From contig NZ_CP047024.1 of assembly GCF_009796745.1 (NCBI RefSeq), positions 62,001-126,000 on the forward strand: a stretch of 64,000 nucleotides of DNA, read 5' to 3'. Numbering within the stretch: position 1 is the stretch's first letter; every line of letters begins with the position of its first letter. This DNA comes from Paraglaciecola sp. L1A13 (GTDB lineage Bacteria; Pseudomonadota; Gammaproteobacteria; Enterobacterales; Alteromonadaceae). The notes beneath the pieces were generated by a model. The model was not told the DNA's origin and made no database searches. It saw nothing but the letters and a program-made list of their open reading frames with translations. Below, piece after piece: positions 27,349 through 36,155 of the stretch. Position numbers and translations under genes: made by a program.

Positions 27349-27627
27349 TTATGAACGTGTACCTTTCTTTGACTCGCTTGCAAAGTACACGGCGGCCTCC
27401 TTTAGGATGTTACGCTCTTCTGTCAGGCGCTTAACTTCAGCTTTAAGTTTGCGTATTTCTTCTTGCTCTGCCGATTGGCTAGCGGGTACTTTTACCTTAC
27501 TCACCCAGTAATAGAGTGACTTATCTGATATACCTAAACGTTTAGAAACGTCAGGTACAGAATAGCCTTTTTCAACCACTTGGCGAACGGCTTCTTGGTT
27601 AAATTCATCGGGATATTTTTTATTCAT
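27349..27627 (-). CDS. IS3-family transposase OrfA
   Basis: This 92-residue DNA-binding subunit has a helix-turn-helix (VRQVVEKGYSVPDVSKRLGI) and a leucine-zipper-like tail (IRKLKAEVKRLTEERNILK). In this family a -1 frameshift near the end makes the OrfAB fusion; the OrfB frame is open across this end. OrfA alone is intact. Confidence 0.9.
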   Translation of the reverse strand: MNKKYPDEFNQEAVRQVVEKGYSVPDVSKRLGISDKSLYYWVSKVKVPASQSAEQEEIRKLKAEVKRLTEERNILKEAAVYFASESKKGTRS

Positions 27628-27693
27628 AACACTTTTTACCTTACTTCAGTTTCTAAGTAAAAAGTGTCTACAAAGTTAGGGGAAGATCACAGC

Positions 27694-28878
27694 TCATATG
27701 ATAAAAAAACATAATATTGACATGAATATAAGAAAAAAAATGGTATAAATCCAACGTCGAGAAGTTTTCGTAAACCAACTGATAAACGAATCATATAACC
27801 CAGCGTCTTTTCGTTCATCCACAATATTTATTTCTTCACCATGGATCAAACAACACCACTCCTTTAATGTCTTATTATTGCAAAATTGTGAGTGACCTCC
27901 ATTAAAGTAGCGGTTTTGAACTATGCCACCATGAGGAGAAAAGCCTTCGATACCAGCCTTTCCCAGACCTCTAGCAAAAAAGTGAGATGCCACTAAAGCC
28001 AGATCATTGGAAGCACAGTCATTAATTATAGTCTTGATGTTATGCCTTGATATTATTTCTGACCAGTCATAATCTGAACGTAGAACGCTTCCTGATAGTA
28101 CTATGCTCTCTACGTTAATCCTGACATCCAAGGATTTAAGGCTTTCTGCAATGATGTATGTGCCAAAACTATGCCCAACTAAACAAATCCTAGTATCAGG
28201 TGATCTATTTGCTAATAATTTAATTTCCTTCGAAAACTTATTAACTTCGTTAAGTCTTTTACCTGTTCTCAAAAAATGAATTATTGGAAAGTGATGGTAT
28301 TTATAAGGGATATGCTCAAGAACTTTGGTTTCGGTATGCGATTTCAACTCTCTGTCTAGTTTGCCTTGCCAACCACCAAACGTTTGAATTCCATGTACTG
28401 AATAAACGACAATATCGTTAGATTTTCTATCAATAACTGATTGTTGTTTTAACTCAGCTAACTTGACCTCCCTATCTAATTCCAACATCCAATCTTCAGA
28501 GTCAGAACTATATTGACAGGGAATTACTTTACATTTATTAAAAGACTCTCCATTATTAGTAATAGCATCAGGATACTCACTCATGACAAATATAGTATTA
28601 GGAATATTATATTTTTTACGAGGGCTAAAAATAGAGTCTTCAATTGCTATTAATAAATCAACTCCCGCATTTTTAGTTATACTTACACAATCCGCGCTAG
28701 CATATATATTTATATCTAATATTAGAAAATCAAAAATACTTTCTTTCAGAAAGTTCAATGCATCATTTTTATTATTAGTTTCTTTTATCCTAAATTCACT
28801 AACGCCTAATCCATTTAGTTTTTGTTTTATGGCAGACAGTTTATTATGACAGTCCTCTACAATCAAAAATGTTATCAA
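27694..28878 (-). CDS. Receiver-alpha/beta hydrolase-membrane anchor protein, Detocs effector (DtcC-like)
   Basis: This protein is ~394 residues from a TTG at 28878 that overlaps the previous stop (TTGA) and has AGAGGA upstream; an ATG at 28917 would add 13 residues. The receiver domain (residues ~1-125) has acidic Glu8/Asp9 and phosphorylatable Asp55 in FLILDIN. The alpha/beta hydrolase (~155-345) has Ser237 in LVGHSFGTY, Asp292 in ASNDLAL and His329 in GGHSQF, with an early VHGIQTFGGW oxyanion-type loop. The last 19 residues form a membrane span. In Detocs, phosphorylation of this receiver releases a toxic effector; a membrane-held lipase-like effector is inferred. Confidence 0.8.
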   Translation of the reverse strand: MITFLIVEDCHNKLSAIKQKLNGLGVSEFRIKETNNKNDALNFLKESIFDFLILDINIYASADCVSITKNAGVDLLIAIEDSIFSPRKKYNIPNTIFVMSEYPDAITNNGESFNKCKVIPCQYSSDSEDWMLELDREVKLAELKQQSVIDRKSNDIVVYSVHGIQTFGGWQGKLDRELKSHTETKVLEHIPYKYHHFPIIHFLRTGKRLNEVNKFSKEIKLLANRSPDTRICLVGHSFGTYIIAESLKSLDVRINVESIVLSGSVLRSDYDWSEIISRHNIKTIINDCASNDLALVASHFFARGLGKAGIEGFSPHGGIVQNRYFNGGHSQFCNNKTLKEWCCLIHGEEINIVDERKDAGLYDSFISWFTKTSRRWIYTIFFLIFMSILCFFII

Positions 28879-29315
28879 TTTAATTCCTCTAATACTGATT
28901 TTAGTTTTTCCCTCCAATCTCCATCTTTCGATTCATAATAAAGCACTTCTTTAACTATATCGCCGTATTCCTTTTCAATTCTATTCGATAAAGAGTCTAG
29001 ATTAACTCTATTTTGATGTTTTCCAAATGTGTCATACCCAGTAAGAATAACACATGGTTTTAATACTCCTCGATGTTTCATTACTTCTAGAATATCAATT
29101 CCTGCAGTAGATACCTTATTATCTAGTGAAGTATCATCAAGAGGTAAAGTCATATCTAAAATTAAGAAATCGTATGAATTTGTAAGCGCTATCTTTCCTT
29201 CCAAGTAATTAGATTTAACATCAAAAGAAGCATCCAAAGAATCTTCTAAAGAAGATATATATTCCTTAATAGCGTTAGCTTTATCTTCATCATCTTCAAT
29301 AATAAGAAACTTCAT
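28875..29315 (-). CDS. Stand-alone receiver protein (DtcB-like)
   Basis: This 146-residue protein consists of one receiver domain: IIEDDEDKANAI gives the acidic pocket (Asp8, Asp9), Asp54 in LILDMTLP is the phosphorylation site, and Thr92 in VILTGYD is the switch residue. There is no output domain. In Detocs the lone receiver draws phosphate from the kinase and so guards against accidental effector activation. GAGG eight bases upstream lies in the kinase gene's 3' end; the gap between the genes is 3 bases. Confidence 0.85.
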   Translation of the reverse strand: MKFLIIEDDEDKANAIKEYISSLEDSLDASFDVKSNYLEGKIALTNSYDFLILDMTLPLDDTSLDNKVSTAGIDILEVMKHRGVLKPCVILTGYDTFGKHQNRVNLDSLSNRIEKEYGDIVKEVLYYESKDGDWREKLKSVLEELN

Positions 29316-29318
29316 ACT

Positions 29319-32300
29319 TTATGCCTCACGGATTTTAGTTGAATCATAGCTAATCACCAAATTAAAAATCTTGTTGACTTCATCGACTCGGATATTCAAT
29401 TTGTTGTCTACCTTTAATTCATACTCCAGCATTTTTTTAACTTTGAATATACCACTTCCCGAACCTTTCGATGCGCCTTCTAATATCTTACCTTCATTCA
29501 AAGATGACTTGATTTTATCAATTAAATCTAAATCAATAGAATCATAATCATTGCTTACAGATATAGATACAACATTATTATTAACGACGTAATCAACTTT
29601 CAACCTACAAGTTGAAGATTTAGTTTTACTTTTTGCTGCATTTTGAAATAAAATCAAAAACATTCTAATATATGTAGCTAGATACTCACCTTTATAATCA
29701 TTCCTGTATGGTTTCTCATGATTAGAATATTCTAATGTAATATTCATCATAGGGTGAGTCTTTTTAACAAAATCTAAAGCTTCGTCTATCGGAATTTGCA
29801 ATGGGAAGTCATCAGCAGACTTTTTAGAAAAGTCTAACCAATCCGAGACCTCAAAAATAACATGTGAAAATTGATTTTTGGCATGTCTTAGGTTTTCTAT
29901 AAATCCACTATTAACTTTTGCGCTTTTGTTTAGGCCATCAATCAAACTGCTAATAAATCCGTCAACCTTATTTTTTATACCTAATTGAAGTACGGCAGCC
30001 CCGGCATTCATAGCTTGGGCTGTTTTTTTATTTAACAATTCAAATATATAGTCAATGGCCAAACTTAAGTCCTGAGTCGACTTTACAAATTTCATTACAT
30101 CCAAAACATCATTATGATCTATCGTTAATTTAAATAGTTTTTCTTTTTCATCTAAATCATTAGTGAAAACGTGTAAATATTTACTTTTTAGACTATTTAA
30201 TAAAGTATCAATTTGCTCCGAAAATTCTTTTATTTTACTCTGAAATAAATTGTAACCTCGGTAATTTAAGCTATTTTTGCAATTTTTTTCATAATTTAAA
30301 TTATTCAGATATGTGTCTTTTTTCTTATTGCAAATAACTTCATTTTCTTCAAAAACTACTCTTAAGGTGGGCACTATCCCATTATGTCTAATATCTGTAT
30401 TTAAGCTATTCTCCAACCCATAAGCCTCGTGTGTTGCGTATAAATCACGAACATTGAGTACAAACTCCCGTATTTTCAGATATGCACTAGAAAATTCAAC
30501 ATTGTTTTCATTATCAACATTGAGGTCGGTTTTAAGAATATCTAAAAAATCATTGTTAAATTTATTTTTTATAATGAGTTTTATAGCGTCGATATTTATG
30601 CTTATCTTCCCTCTACCTAGCTCATTTTTGAATAATTTTCGTGAGTATTGAGAAACCAAATATTCTATCTCATTACTGAGAGATTCGGAATTATCTCTTT
30701 GTTTTAAAACTTTATGTAGTAATAATGCTCGATTAATAAAATCATCTAGATTTCGATCTTTAAAGTCCTGCCGATTTAGCACCTCTACAGACATCACTTT
30801 TAGAAATAGGAACTCTACCTTATCGTCTATAATTGTAATATCTTTTGCTGTAGTTAATTTATTGAGATAAATAAAATCGTCACACAACAATGCTACTTTC
30901 TGATTATTAGATAACCCCATTAATTTCAAAACATAAGCAAAAATTGGCGTGTTTATTGATTTTCGATTTAAAGACTCTGAATTTAGTACTTTTTCTTTAA
31001 TATCAAAAAGTGGTAACCTTTTTAAGGTTAGATTTTCAGATAAATATAAATCGACTATAATACTAACAACGTCGTTCACGTTCCCTAATTCGTAATGAAT
31101 TAATATTCTTTTCTCAAGTATTTCAAGTTGCAGATATCTAGGCACATCATTTATCTGTTCATAAAGTTCAAGTGCACCAACATATGCACAAGCATCAAAC
31201 AACTCATCTCCTTTCCATTTGTTAAATCTGAATTTTGGGATCTTATCACTCAAATTATTAATATTTTTTGCTGTATATCCAGAACAAATGCTATTAGTCA
31301 ATTCAATTTCGGGTCTAAAAGGGTTGTTATAATTTATTAATATATCTACAAGTCGATATTCTCGATCAACAGACTCTTTACTACTGTTAGTCATTTTCAA
31401 CTTAAGAATCTTCAACGAGTATGGATAATCACTTTGGGTAAATTGACAAGCTACATCGTCAAGTGTTTGATTATGACACTCATCAAATGAACAAGTGATT
31501 TGGTACGCGTAATCTATTAACTCATCAAATACCCCGTCAAAAAAATGCTTTGGCTCTCTATTTAGATAAATTAAAGATTTTACATAAAGCTCGATAAATA
31601 CAACACGGAATGTTAGAGGTTTTTCCATATGTTCAAAAGATATTATTACATTTTCAAAATCACCTGATATGTAGTTTTCACACATTACATGATAGTCAGA
31701 AGAAGTGTCATATTCATGGTTTGTGTATTGTAAAAGATTATCTACTTTTGGGTCTTTTAAAATATTTTTTATTTCTTTTAAATATTCTATACAAACATCT
31801 GAGAGTTTTAAATTATTGACTAATGAATAAGATGTTATTCGTATAAAACTGTTATATATATCAACAATATTTAAATGTATTACGGTTCTGAATAAGTTGC
31901 TAAAATTATATTTTTGGTTTACATCAAACTTAAATATAAAGCTAATTGCATCAAAGTCTATACTATCTTCTTCAACATTATCTAAAATTGATTGAATCAT
32001 AAATTCAAATCGAGATGTCGATTTTTTCACAAGCGACTTCTCCATCAGTAATGAAGCGTCTCTTCCTGAATATTCAGTAAAACTCTTCTTAATTTCACGG
32101 AGATAAACATATAATTCTTCTTCTCTTCCAAGGCGACTTAATAAGGAGAACTTATTCTCTAAGTACCAATATGAAAATCCAAAACGCTCTTTTATTTCTT
32201 CAACTAATATTAAGGCTCCTGAATAGTCACCGTTTAGAATTTTCTCTTCAACTTGTTCTCTAACAGAAATATAAGAACTCAAGCTTTCTGCTAGATACGT

Positions 32301-32558
32301 TATTACTTCGACAGTCCAGATTAAATCATTATTAAGACTTTCTCCACGACAATACATTTTTTCATCAACTAGATTATCTTGGAAATTTTTTTTATTTGGT
32401 AAAAAATTAGGTCTAGTGAAAGGGTTTTTAATCAATTTTTTTAACGAAATTAAAAAAACATCCTCATTCTTTACCCTTCTTAAATCCCTATAAGATTCGG
32501 ATATTAATGCCCTCTTTGAATTAATTTTTTTATTTCTTTTTTTCGCAGTTTTACTCAT
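29319..32558 (-). CDS. Large helical-repeat sensor histidine kinase (DtcA-like)
   Basis: This 1079-residue cytoplasmic protein has ~800 N-terminal residues that are almost all helical, with a TPR-like run but no clear consensus; they probably form the phage-sensing part. Near the end, a helical region around 889-905 (LRHAKNQFSHVIF) offers His892 or His899 as phospho-acceptor. The ATPase follows: N-box LFQNAAKS (Asn973) and glycine loop GSGSGIFKVKKML (~1033). The usual DxG G1 box is atypical (SNDYDS). AAGAGA precedes the ATG. The sequence is extremely AT-rich. Order and layout equal dtcA-dtcB-dtcC. Confidence 0.8.
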   Translation of the reverse strand: MSKTAKKRNKKINSKRALISESYRDLRRVKNEDVFLISLKKLIKNPFTRPNFLPNKKNFQDNLVDEKMYCRGESLNNDLIWTVEVITYLAESLSSYISVREQVEEKILNGDYSGALILVEEIKERFGFSYWYLENKFSLLSRLGREEELYVYLREIKKSFTEYSGRDASLLMEKSLVKKSTSRFEFMIQSILDNVEEDSIDFDAISFIFKFDVNQKYNFSNLFRTVIHLNIVDIYNSFIRITSYSLVNNLKLSDVCIEYLKEIKNILKDPKVDNLLQYTNHEYDTSSDYHVMCENYISGDFENVIISFEHMEKPLTFRVVFIELYVKSLIYLNREPKHFFDGVFDELIDYAYQITCSFDECHNQTLDDVACQFTQSDYPYSLKILKLKMTNSSKESVDREYRLVDILINYNNPFRPEIELTNSICSGYTAKNINNLSDKIPKFRFNKWKGDELFDACAYVGALELYEQINDVPRYLQLEILEKRILIHYELGNVNDVVSIIVDLYLSENLTLKRLPLFDIKEKVLNSESLNRKSINTPIFAYVLKLMGLSNNQKVALLCDDFIYLNKLTTAKDITIIDDKVEFLFLKVMSVEVLNRQDFKDRNLDDFINRALLLHKVLKQRDNSESLSNEIEYLVSQYSRKLFKNELGRGKISINIDAIKLIIKNKFNNDFLDILKTDLNVDNENNVEFSSAYLKIREFVLNVRDLYATHEAYGLENSLNTDIRHNGIVPTLRVVFEENEVICNKKKDTYLNNLNYEKNCKNSLNYRGYNLFQSKIKEFSEQIDTLLNSLKSKYLHVFTNDLDEKEKLFKLTIDHNDVLDVMKFVKSTQDLSLAIDYIFELLNKKTAQAMNAGAAVLQLGIKNKVDGFISSLIDGLNKSAKVNSGFIENLRHAKNQFSHVIFEVSDWLDFSKKSADDFPLQIPIDEALDFVKKTHPMMNITLEYSNHEKPYRNDYKGEYLATYIRMFLILFQNAAKSKTKSSTCRLKVDYVVNNNVVSISVSNDYDSIDLDLIDKIKSSLNEGKILEGASKGSGSGIFKVKKMLEYELKVDNKLNIRVDEVNKIFNLVISYDSTKIREA

Positions 32559-32921
32559 TTAATCTCTTTTATATCCGTATTTTTTGCTTTTATGGACAAT
32601 ATATCCCACATTCAGAAGCCTTTTTTTATTGTAAAGTATCTAGATACTTAGCAACAAATCTATTTATTTTATTTCTGTACATTACTCTACCGTATGGAAC
32701 AGAATCTGGGTGTGCCTTCATGAGGATGCATGGTGTGACTGGAATAAAGTTAGATGAGTAGGTTAAATTCCCACACATATGCGTTCCAATTGAGCGAAAT
32801 AAAATAAACAATGCAAATCCCGTGACTCATTCTTTAGTAAGCGTTAAATAGTACAGATAATACATATAAGGAATTGAATTATATAAGTTTATTCTTAAAT
32901 AGTATGTTTTTAAGACTACTA
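32559..32921. other. Non-coding right end of the island
   Basis: This 363-base AT-rich stretch separates the kinase gene start from the radC junction. It should hold the promoter of the Detocs-like operon. Near the end TAGTA (32900-32904) and TACTA (32917-32921) form an inverted pair. No gene is supported. Confidence 0.5.
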
Positions 32922-32934
32922 TTTTCGGGACTAT
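32912..32934. repeat. Right island-chromosome junction (attR-like) with terminal inverted repeat
   Basis: AAGACTACTA (32912-32921) is the inverse of the left end TAGTACCCTT, with 8 of 10 positions matching. It is followed by TTTTCGGGACTAT, where the radC frame ([11 protein letters not shown]) resumes. The common core TTCGG lies at 32924-32928. Confidence 0.75.
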
Positions 32935-33169
32935 CGATAGCGCTTCGGTTTATCCTCGGGTGCTGGTTAAACAGGCGTTAGAGGACAACGCAGCAGCGGT
33001 TATATTAACGCATAACCATCCGTCAGGTATCGCTGAGCCAAGCCAAGCGGATGAGCAGATTACTGGGCGTATCATCAGTGCCATGAATTTACTGGACATC
33101 AAGGTGCTCGACCACTTAGTTGTGGGAGATGGTGTAGCAGTGTCGTTTGCTGAACGCGGACTTATTTAA
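32927..33169 (+). pseudogene. radC: radC, 3' fragment
   Basis: This is the last 80 codons of RadC, from [20 protein letters not shown] to SFAERGLI. It holds the JAB/MPN metalloprotease-like motif HNHPSG with the downstream Asp (EPSQADEQ). It has no native start; a GTG at 32960 is open but unlikely to be used. The upstream half is at 11619-12053. Confidence 0.92.
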
Positions 33170-33302
33170 ATAAATCACTTATTTAGCCGACAATTTTCTG
33201 AGTTGAAATCGCCAGAGCCACAAAAATGTCATGCTTTGTTCATGTCGCTGTCAACTGCTTGCGATTAGATATGAAGTCGTACCCTATTTTTGGCTGAGCA
33301 TC

Positions 33303-34115
33303 ATGAAAATATCCGTTATTTTTACGACTTATAATTCCCCTCTTTGGCTAGAGAAAGTGTTGTGGGGCTTCCATTATCAAAGTGATAAACATTTCGAACT
33401 TATCATTGCCGATGACGGCTCAACGCCTGATACCAAGGCCTGTATTGAACGTTTTATGCAGCAGTCTGACTTGGTGATAACCCATGTGTGGCAGGAGGAC
33501 CAGGGCTTTCAAAAGTCACGCATAATGAACAAAGCATTGTTGGCAAGCACCTGCGATTATGTCTTGTTCACCGATGGCGACTGCATTCCACGGCAAGACT
33601 TTGTACAAGTACATAAATCGCGTGCGCAGCCAGGCCGGTTTTTATCCGGAGGTTATTGTAAATTACCGATGCCAACCAGTATTTTGATTAATCAACAGCA
33701 TATTCAAAACGGCCAAGCTTTTGATCGCAACTGGTTGATTGAGAACGGGGTAAAAAGGAGTCGTAAATTAAGCAAATTGACGACGTTACAATGGAAACGC
33801 GCCATCATGAATTCTGTTACTCCGGCAAAATCTAGCTGGAATGGCCATAATGCATCCGGCTGGCGTGAAGATATCTTTGCGGTGAATGGTTTTGATGAGA
33901 GAATGCAATACGGTGGTCAAGACAGAGAGCTTGGCGAACGACTAATTAATTTTGGGGTACGGGGAATCCAAGTGCGCTACTCCGCAGTTTGTCTGCATTT
34001 AGAGCATGATCACAGCTACGTTACCCCTGAGATGTTAGCCAGAAATAAAGCCATTCGAGCCGAGACAAAAACGCAGGAATTAACCCGTACTGCTTTTGGT
34101 ATAATAAAAGACTAG
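33303..34115 (+). CDS. Family 2 glycosyltransferase with galactosyltransferase-like C-terminus
   Basis: This 270-residue cytoplasmic protein is a GT-A enzyme that transfers a sugar from a nucleotide donor. The N-terminal Rossmann part is MKISVIFTTYNSPLWLEKVL with IIADDGSTPD. The metal-binding DxD-like site is FTDGDCIPR, and the acceptor side is FAVNGFDERMQYGGQDREL, the galactosyltransferase-like C-terminal signature. It probably acts on surface polysaccharide or LPS core. ATG 33303 is chosen because the family begins at this point; no strong ribosome binding site is seen. It separates radC from rpmB, which adjoin in E. coli. Confidence 0.85.
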   Translation: MKISVIFTTYNSPLWLEKVLWGFHYQSDKHFELIIADDGSTPDTKACIERFMQQSDLVITHVWQEDQGFQKSRIMNKALLASTCDYVLFTDGDCIPRQDFVQVHKSRAQPGRFLSGGYCKLPMPTSILINQQHIQNGQAFDRNWLIENGVKRSRKLSKLTTLQWKRAIMNSVTPAKSSWNGHNASGWREDIFAVNGFDERMQYGGQDRELGERLINFGVRGIQVRYSAVCLHLEHDHSYVTPEMLARNKAIRAETKTQELTRTAFGIIKD

Positions 34116-34134
34116 GCTTTTTATCAGTTAATCG

Positions 34135-34163
34135 TTGAATTAATTAGCTGTTTGCTGTATAAA
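34135..34163 (+). promoter_or_regulatory. Sigma-70-type promoter of rpmB-rpmG
   Basis: TTGAAT (34135-34140) and TATAAA (34158-34163) are separated by exactly 17 bases, about 90 bases upstream of the rpmB start. This fits a strong ribosomal-protein promoter. Confidence 0.7.
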
Positions 34164-34254
34164 ATGCGCCCTCTTGTTGATAGCTAAAGCTGGCACGTGT
34201 ATTTACATGCTTGTCAGAGCTAAATATTTTTAGAATTGTTTGGAGACAAATACG

Positions 34255-34491
34255 ATGTCCAAAGTATGTATAGTGACAGGCAAGCGTCCAGCGGTAGGTA
34301 ACAACCGTTCACACGCTAAAAACTCGACTCGTCGTCGTTTTTTGCCAAATCTACAAACCCACCGTTTTTGGGTTGAAAGCGAAAACCGTTTCGTGAAATT
34401 ACGTTTAACCGCTAAAGGTATGCGTATTATTGATAAAAAAGGTATTGATTCAGTATTAACTGATATCCGTGCCAATGGCGTAAAAATTTAA
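34255..34491 (+). CDS. rpmB: 50S ribosomal protein L28
   Basis: This 78-residue protein has the L28 pattern [20 protein letters not shown], then [15 protein letters not shown], and it matches the family length. It is part of the large ribosomal subunit. ATG 34255 is used, not the in-frame TTG 15 bases earlier; GGAGA lies upstream. It is followed after 12 bases by rpmG, forming the usual two-gene operon. Confidence 0.97.
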   Translation: MSKVCIVTGKRPAVGNNRSHAKNSTRRRFLPNLQTHRFWVESENRFVKLRLTAKGMRIIDKKGIDSVLTDIRANGVKI

Positions 34492-34503
34492 GGAACACAG
34501 ATT

Positions 34504-34659
34504 ATGCGTGATAAAATCAAGTTAGTGTCTTCTGCTGGTACCGGTTTTTACTACACCACAGATAAAAACAAACGTAACATGCCTGGCAAAATGGAGATCA
34601 AAAAGTTTGATCCTAAAGTACGTCAGCACGTTTTGTTTAAAGAAGCCAAAATTAAGTAA
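34504..34659 (+). CDS. rpmG: 50S ribosomal protein L33
   Basis: This 51-residue protein ([20 protein letters not shown], then [16 protein letters not shown]) is of the L33 type lacking the CxxC zinc pairs, as in most gammaproteobacteria. It is the second gene of the rpmB operon and ends just before a strong hairpin. Confidence 0.96.
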   Translation: MRDKIKLVSSAGTGFYYTTDKNKRNMPGKMEIKKFDPKVRQHVLFKEAKIK

Positions 34660-34681
34660 TTAATACTTGTTTTGTCTCCCG

Positions 34682-34707
34682 AAAAACCCGGCTTATGTCG
34701 GGTTTTT
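34682..34707 (+). terminator. Rho-independent terminator after rpmG
   Basis: AAAAACCCG (34682-34690) pairs with CGGGTTTTT (34699-34707) around an 8-base loop, and a T-run closes the stem. It ends the rpmB-rpmG transcript. Confidence 0.9.
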
Positions 34708-34809
34708 TGCGTTATGTTAATCTTGCTAAACTCACCAAATAGATTGTTTTTTCACGTATTCAACGTGCCATAATCCCCAGATGAATCTTTTACCTTCGCT
34801 AGCAAAATT

Positions 34810-35292
34810 ATGATTAGACTTACCTCCCGTGGCTGGAATAATGTGCTTATTATTTCAATGCTGTTGCTCATTATTATGTTCAACTTAACGGGGAATATTT
34901 TTTCAGATAGTCGCCCCAGTGATAAGGTCTTAGAGGATTTAATACCTAGTGGCGAAGTGATTACTAGTATTGACATGGGGTCGACCACCCTTGAGCGAGT
35001 AGGACGTGGTTGGCGTTTGTTGCCGGCTGAGCAAGGGATTGATAATCAGGTGCTAAGTGAAGCGATAAGTCATTGGCAGAGCGCTAAGCTTGAGCCCATT
35101 GAGCACGATTCGCTGACAGGTGCCAAGGTAGTTAATGTTTGGCTAGCTGGACAAAGCGCGCCGCGCAGGTATTTGTTTTTCCAAATGGCTGGCGACATGT
35201 TCGTACAATACCCTGTGCTAGGCACGCAATTATATAAAGTCACTAACATGACGTGGCCGCAACTTTTTTTGATGGATATACCCCATGCCTGA
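34810..35292 (+). CDS. Single-pass membrane protein, unknown, upstream of mutM
   Basis: This 160-residue protein has one N-terminal membrane span (VLIISMLLLIIMFNL) and a periplasmic part of about 130 residues. I do not recognise the family; a short stretch (ITSIDMGSTTLERVGRGWRL) looks like a beta-sheet repeat seen in DUF4340-like proteins, but this is weak. Its last 8 bases overlap mutM, so the two are coupled. Confidence 0.6.
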   Translation: MIRLTSRGWNNVLIISMLLLIIMFNLTGNIFSDSRPSDKVLEDLIPSGEVITSIDMGSTTLERVGRGWRLLPAEQGIDNQVLSEAISHWQSAKLEPIEHDSLTGAKVVNVWLAGQSAPRRYLFFQMAGDMFVQYPVLGTQLYKVTNMTWPQLFLMDIPHA

Positions 35293-36097
35293 GTTACCAG
35301 AAGTCGAAGTTAGCCGTTTAGGTATCAGCCCACATTTGATCGGTCAGCAAATAAAGCAGGTCGTTGTGCGACACAGACAGTTACGTTGGCTAGTGCCCGA
35401 AGAAGTGCATTTAGCCGAAGGGCTTATCATTAAAAATGTACGTCGCCGAGCTAAATATCTATTTATTGATACAACTATAGGTAGCATCATTTTACATTTA
35501 GGCATGTCGGGCAAGCTGAGGGTGGTGAATATTGATACGCCAGTGATCAAGCACGATCACGTGGATATCGTATTAACTAACGGTGTGTGCCTGCGCTTTA
35601 ACGATGCCAGACGTTTTGGAGCGTGCTTATGGCAAAATGCCAACGAGCCTGAAATGAGTATGATAGCGGCCCTCGGGCCTGAGCCCCTCACAGACGAATT
35701 CGATGGTCGGCGTTTATATGATCTGTCGCGCAGTAAGAGTGTTGCTGTGAAAAACTTCATTATGGATAACAAAGTGGTGGTTGGTGTAGGCAATATTTAT
35801 GCTAACGAGTCATTATTCATTGCGGGGATCGACCCGCGTAAGGCCGCGAAAAAGGTCAGTAAAAAAAGTTACTTGGCCTTAGGCGTCATCATCAAGCAAG
35901 TATTGACCAAAGCCATAGAGCAGGGCGGTACGACGTTAAAAGACTTTACCCAAGCGGATGGTCGCCCAGGTTACTTTGCACAGCACTTGCGCGTGTATGG
36001 GCGTAAAGGTAAGGCCTGTGAAGTGTGCGATAGTGAAATACAATCAGTCACGCTGGGTCAACGGAATACGTTTTTCTGCGAACAGTGCCAAAAATAA
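35285..36097 (+). CDS. mutM: Formamidopyrimidine-DNA glycosylase
   Basis: This 270-residue base-excision enzyme removes 8-oxoguanine and formamidopyrimidines. The catalytic N-terminus PELPEVE (Pro2, Glu3) is intact. Other conserved parts are HLGMSGKL, NDARRFG and VGNIYANE. The zinc finger is at the C-terminus (CEVCDS ... CEQCQK). It follows the rpmB-rpmG-x order, as in the E. coli neighbourhood. Confidence 0.97.
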   Translation: MPELPEVEVSRLGISPHLIGQQIKQVVVRHRQLRWLVPEEVHLAEGLIIKNVRRRAKYLFIDTTIGSIILHLGMSGKLRVVNIDTPVIKHDHVDIVLTNGVCLRFNDARRFGACLWQNANEPEMSMIAALGPEPLTDEFDGRRLYDLSRSKSVAVKNFIMDNKVVVGVGNIYANESLFIAGIDPRKAAKKVSKKSYLALGVIIKQVLTKAIEQGGTTLKDFTQADGRPGYFAQHLRVYGRKGKACEVCDSEIQSVTLGQRNTFFCEQCQK

Positions 36098-36109
36098 GCA
36101 ATCTCAGAG

Positions 36110-36133
36110 TGATGGGCTTGGTTTAGCCCGTCA
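36110..36133. terminator. Possible hairpin between mutM and a convergent gene
   Basis: TGATGGGCT (36110-36118) pairs with AGCCCGTCA (36125-36133) around a 6-base loop with one G-T. There is no long T-run, so this is only a weak terminator call. Confidence 0.35.
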
Positions 36134-36155
36134 TCTATTTCAGCTTAACACTGGT

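Larger units (their letters stand above)
26479..27689 (-). mobile_element. IS3-family insertion sequence, degenerate
   Basis: This 1211-bp element is bounded by 28-base imperfect inverted repeats (26479-26506 and 27662-27689), which begin TGA-CTTCCCC and end GTAGACACTT when read inwards. OrfA is intact but OrfB carries a frameshift and a nonsense codon. The flanking triplets AAC and CAG do not match, so no 3-bp target duplication is seen. This suggests rearrangement after insertion. Confidence 0.88.

Noticed and set aside
28583..28849. Plus-strand open frame inside the effector gene
   Set aside because: It lies wholly opposite a well-supported receiver domain and has no family pattern.
32960..33169. 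Independent small gene in the radC 3' part
   Set aside because: It continues the RadC frame upstream to the island junction and lacks a ribosome binding site; it is a fragment.
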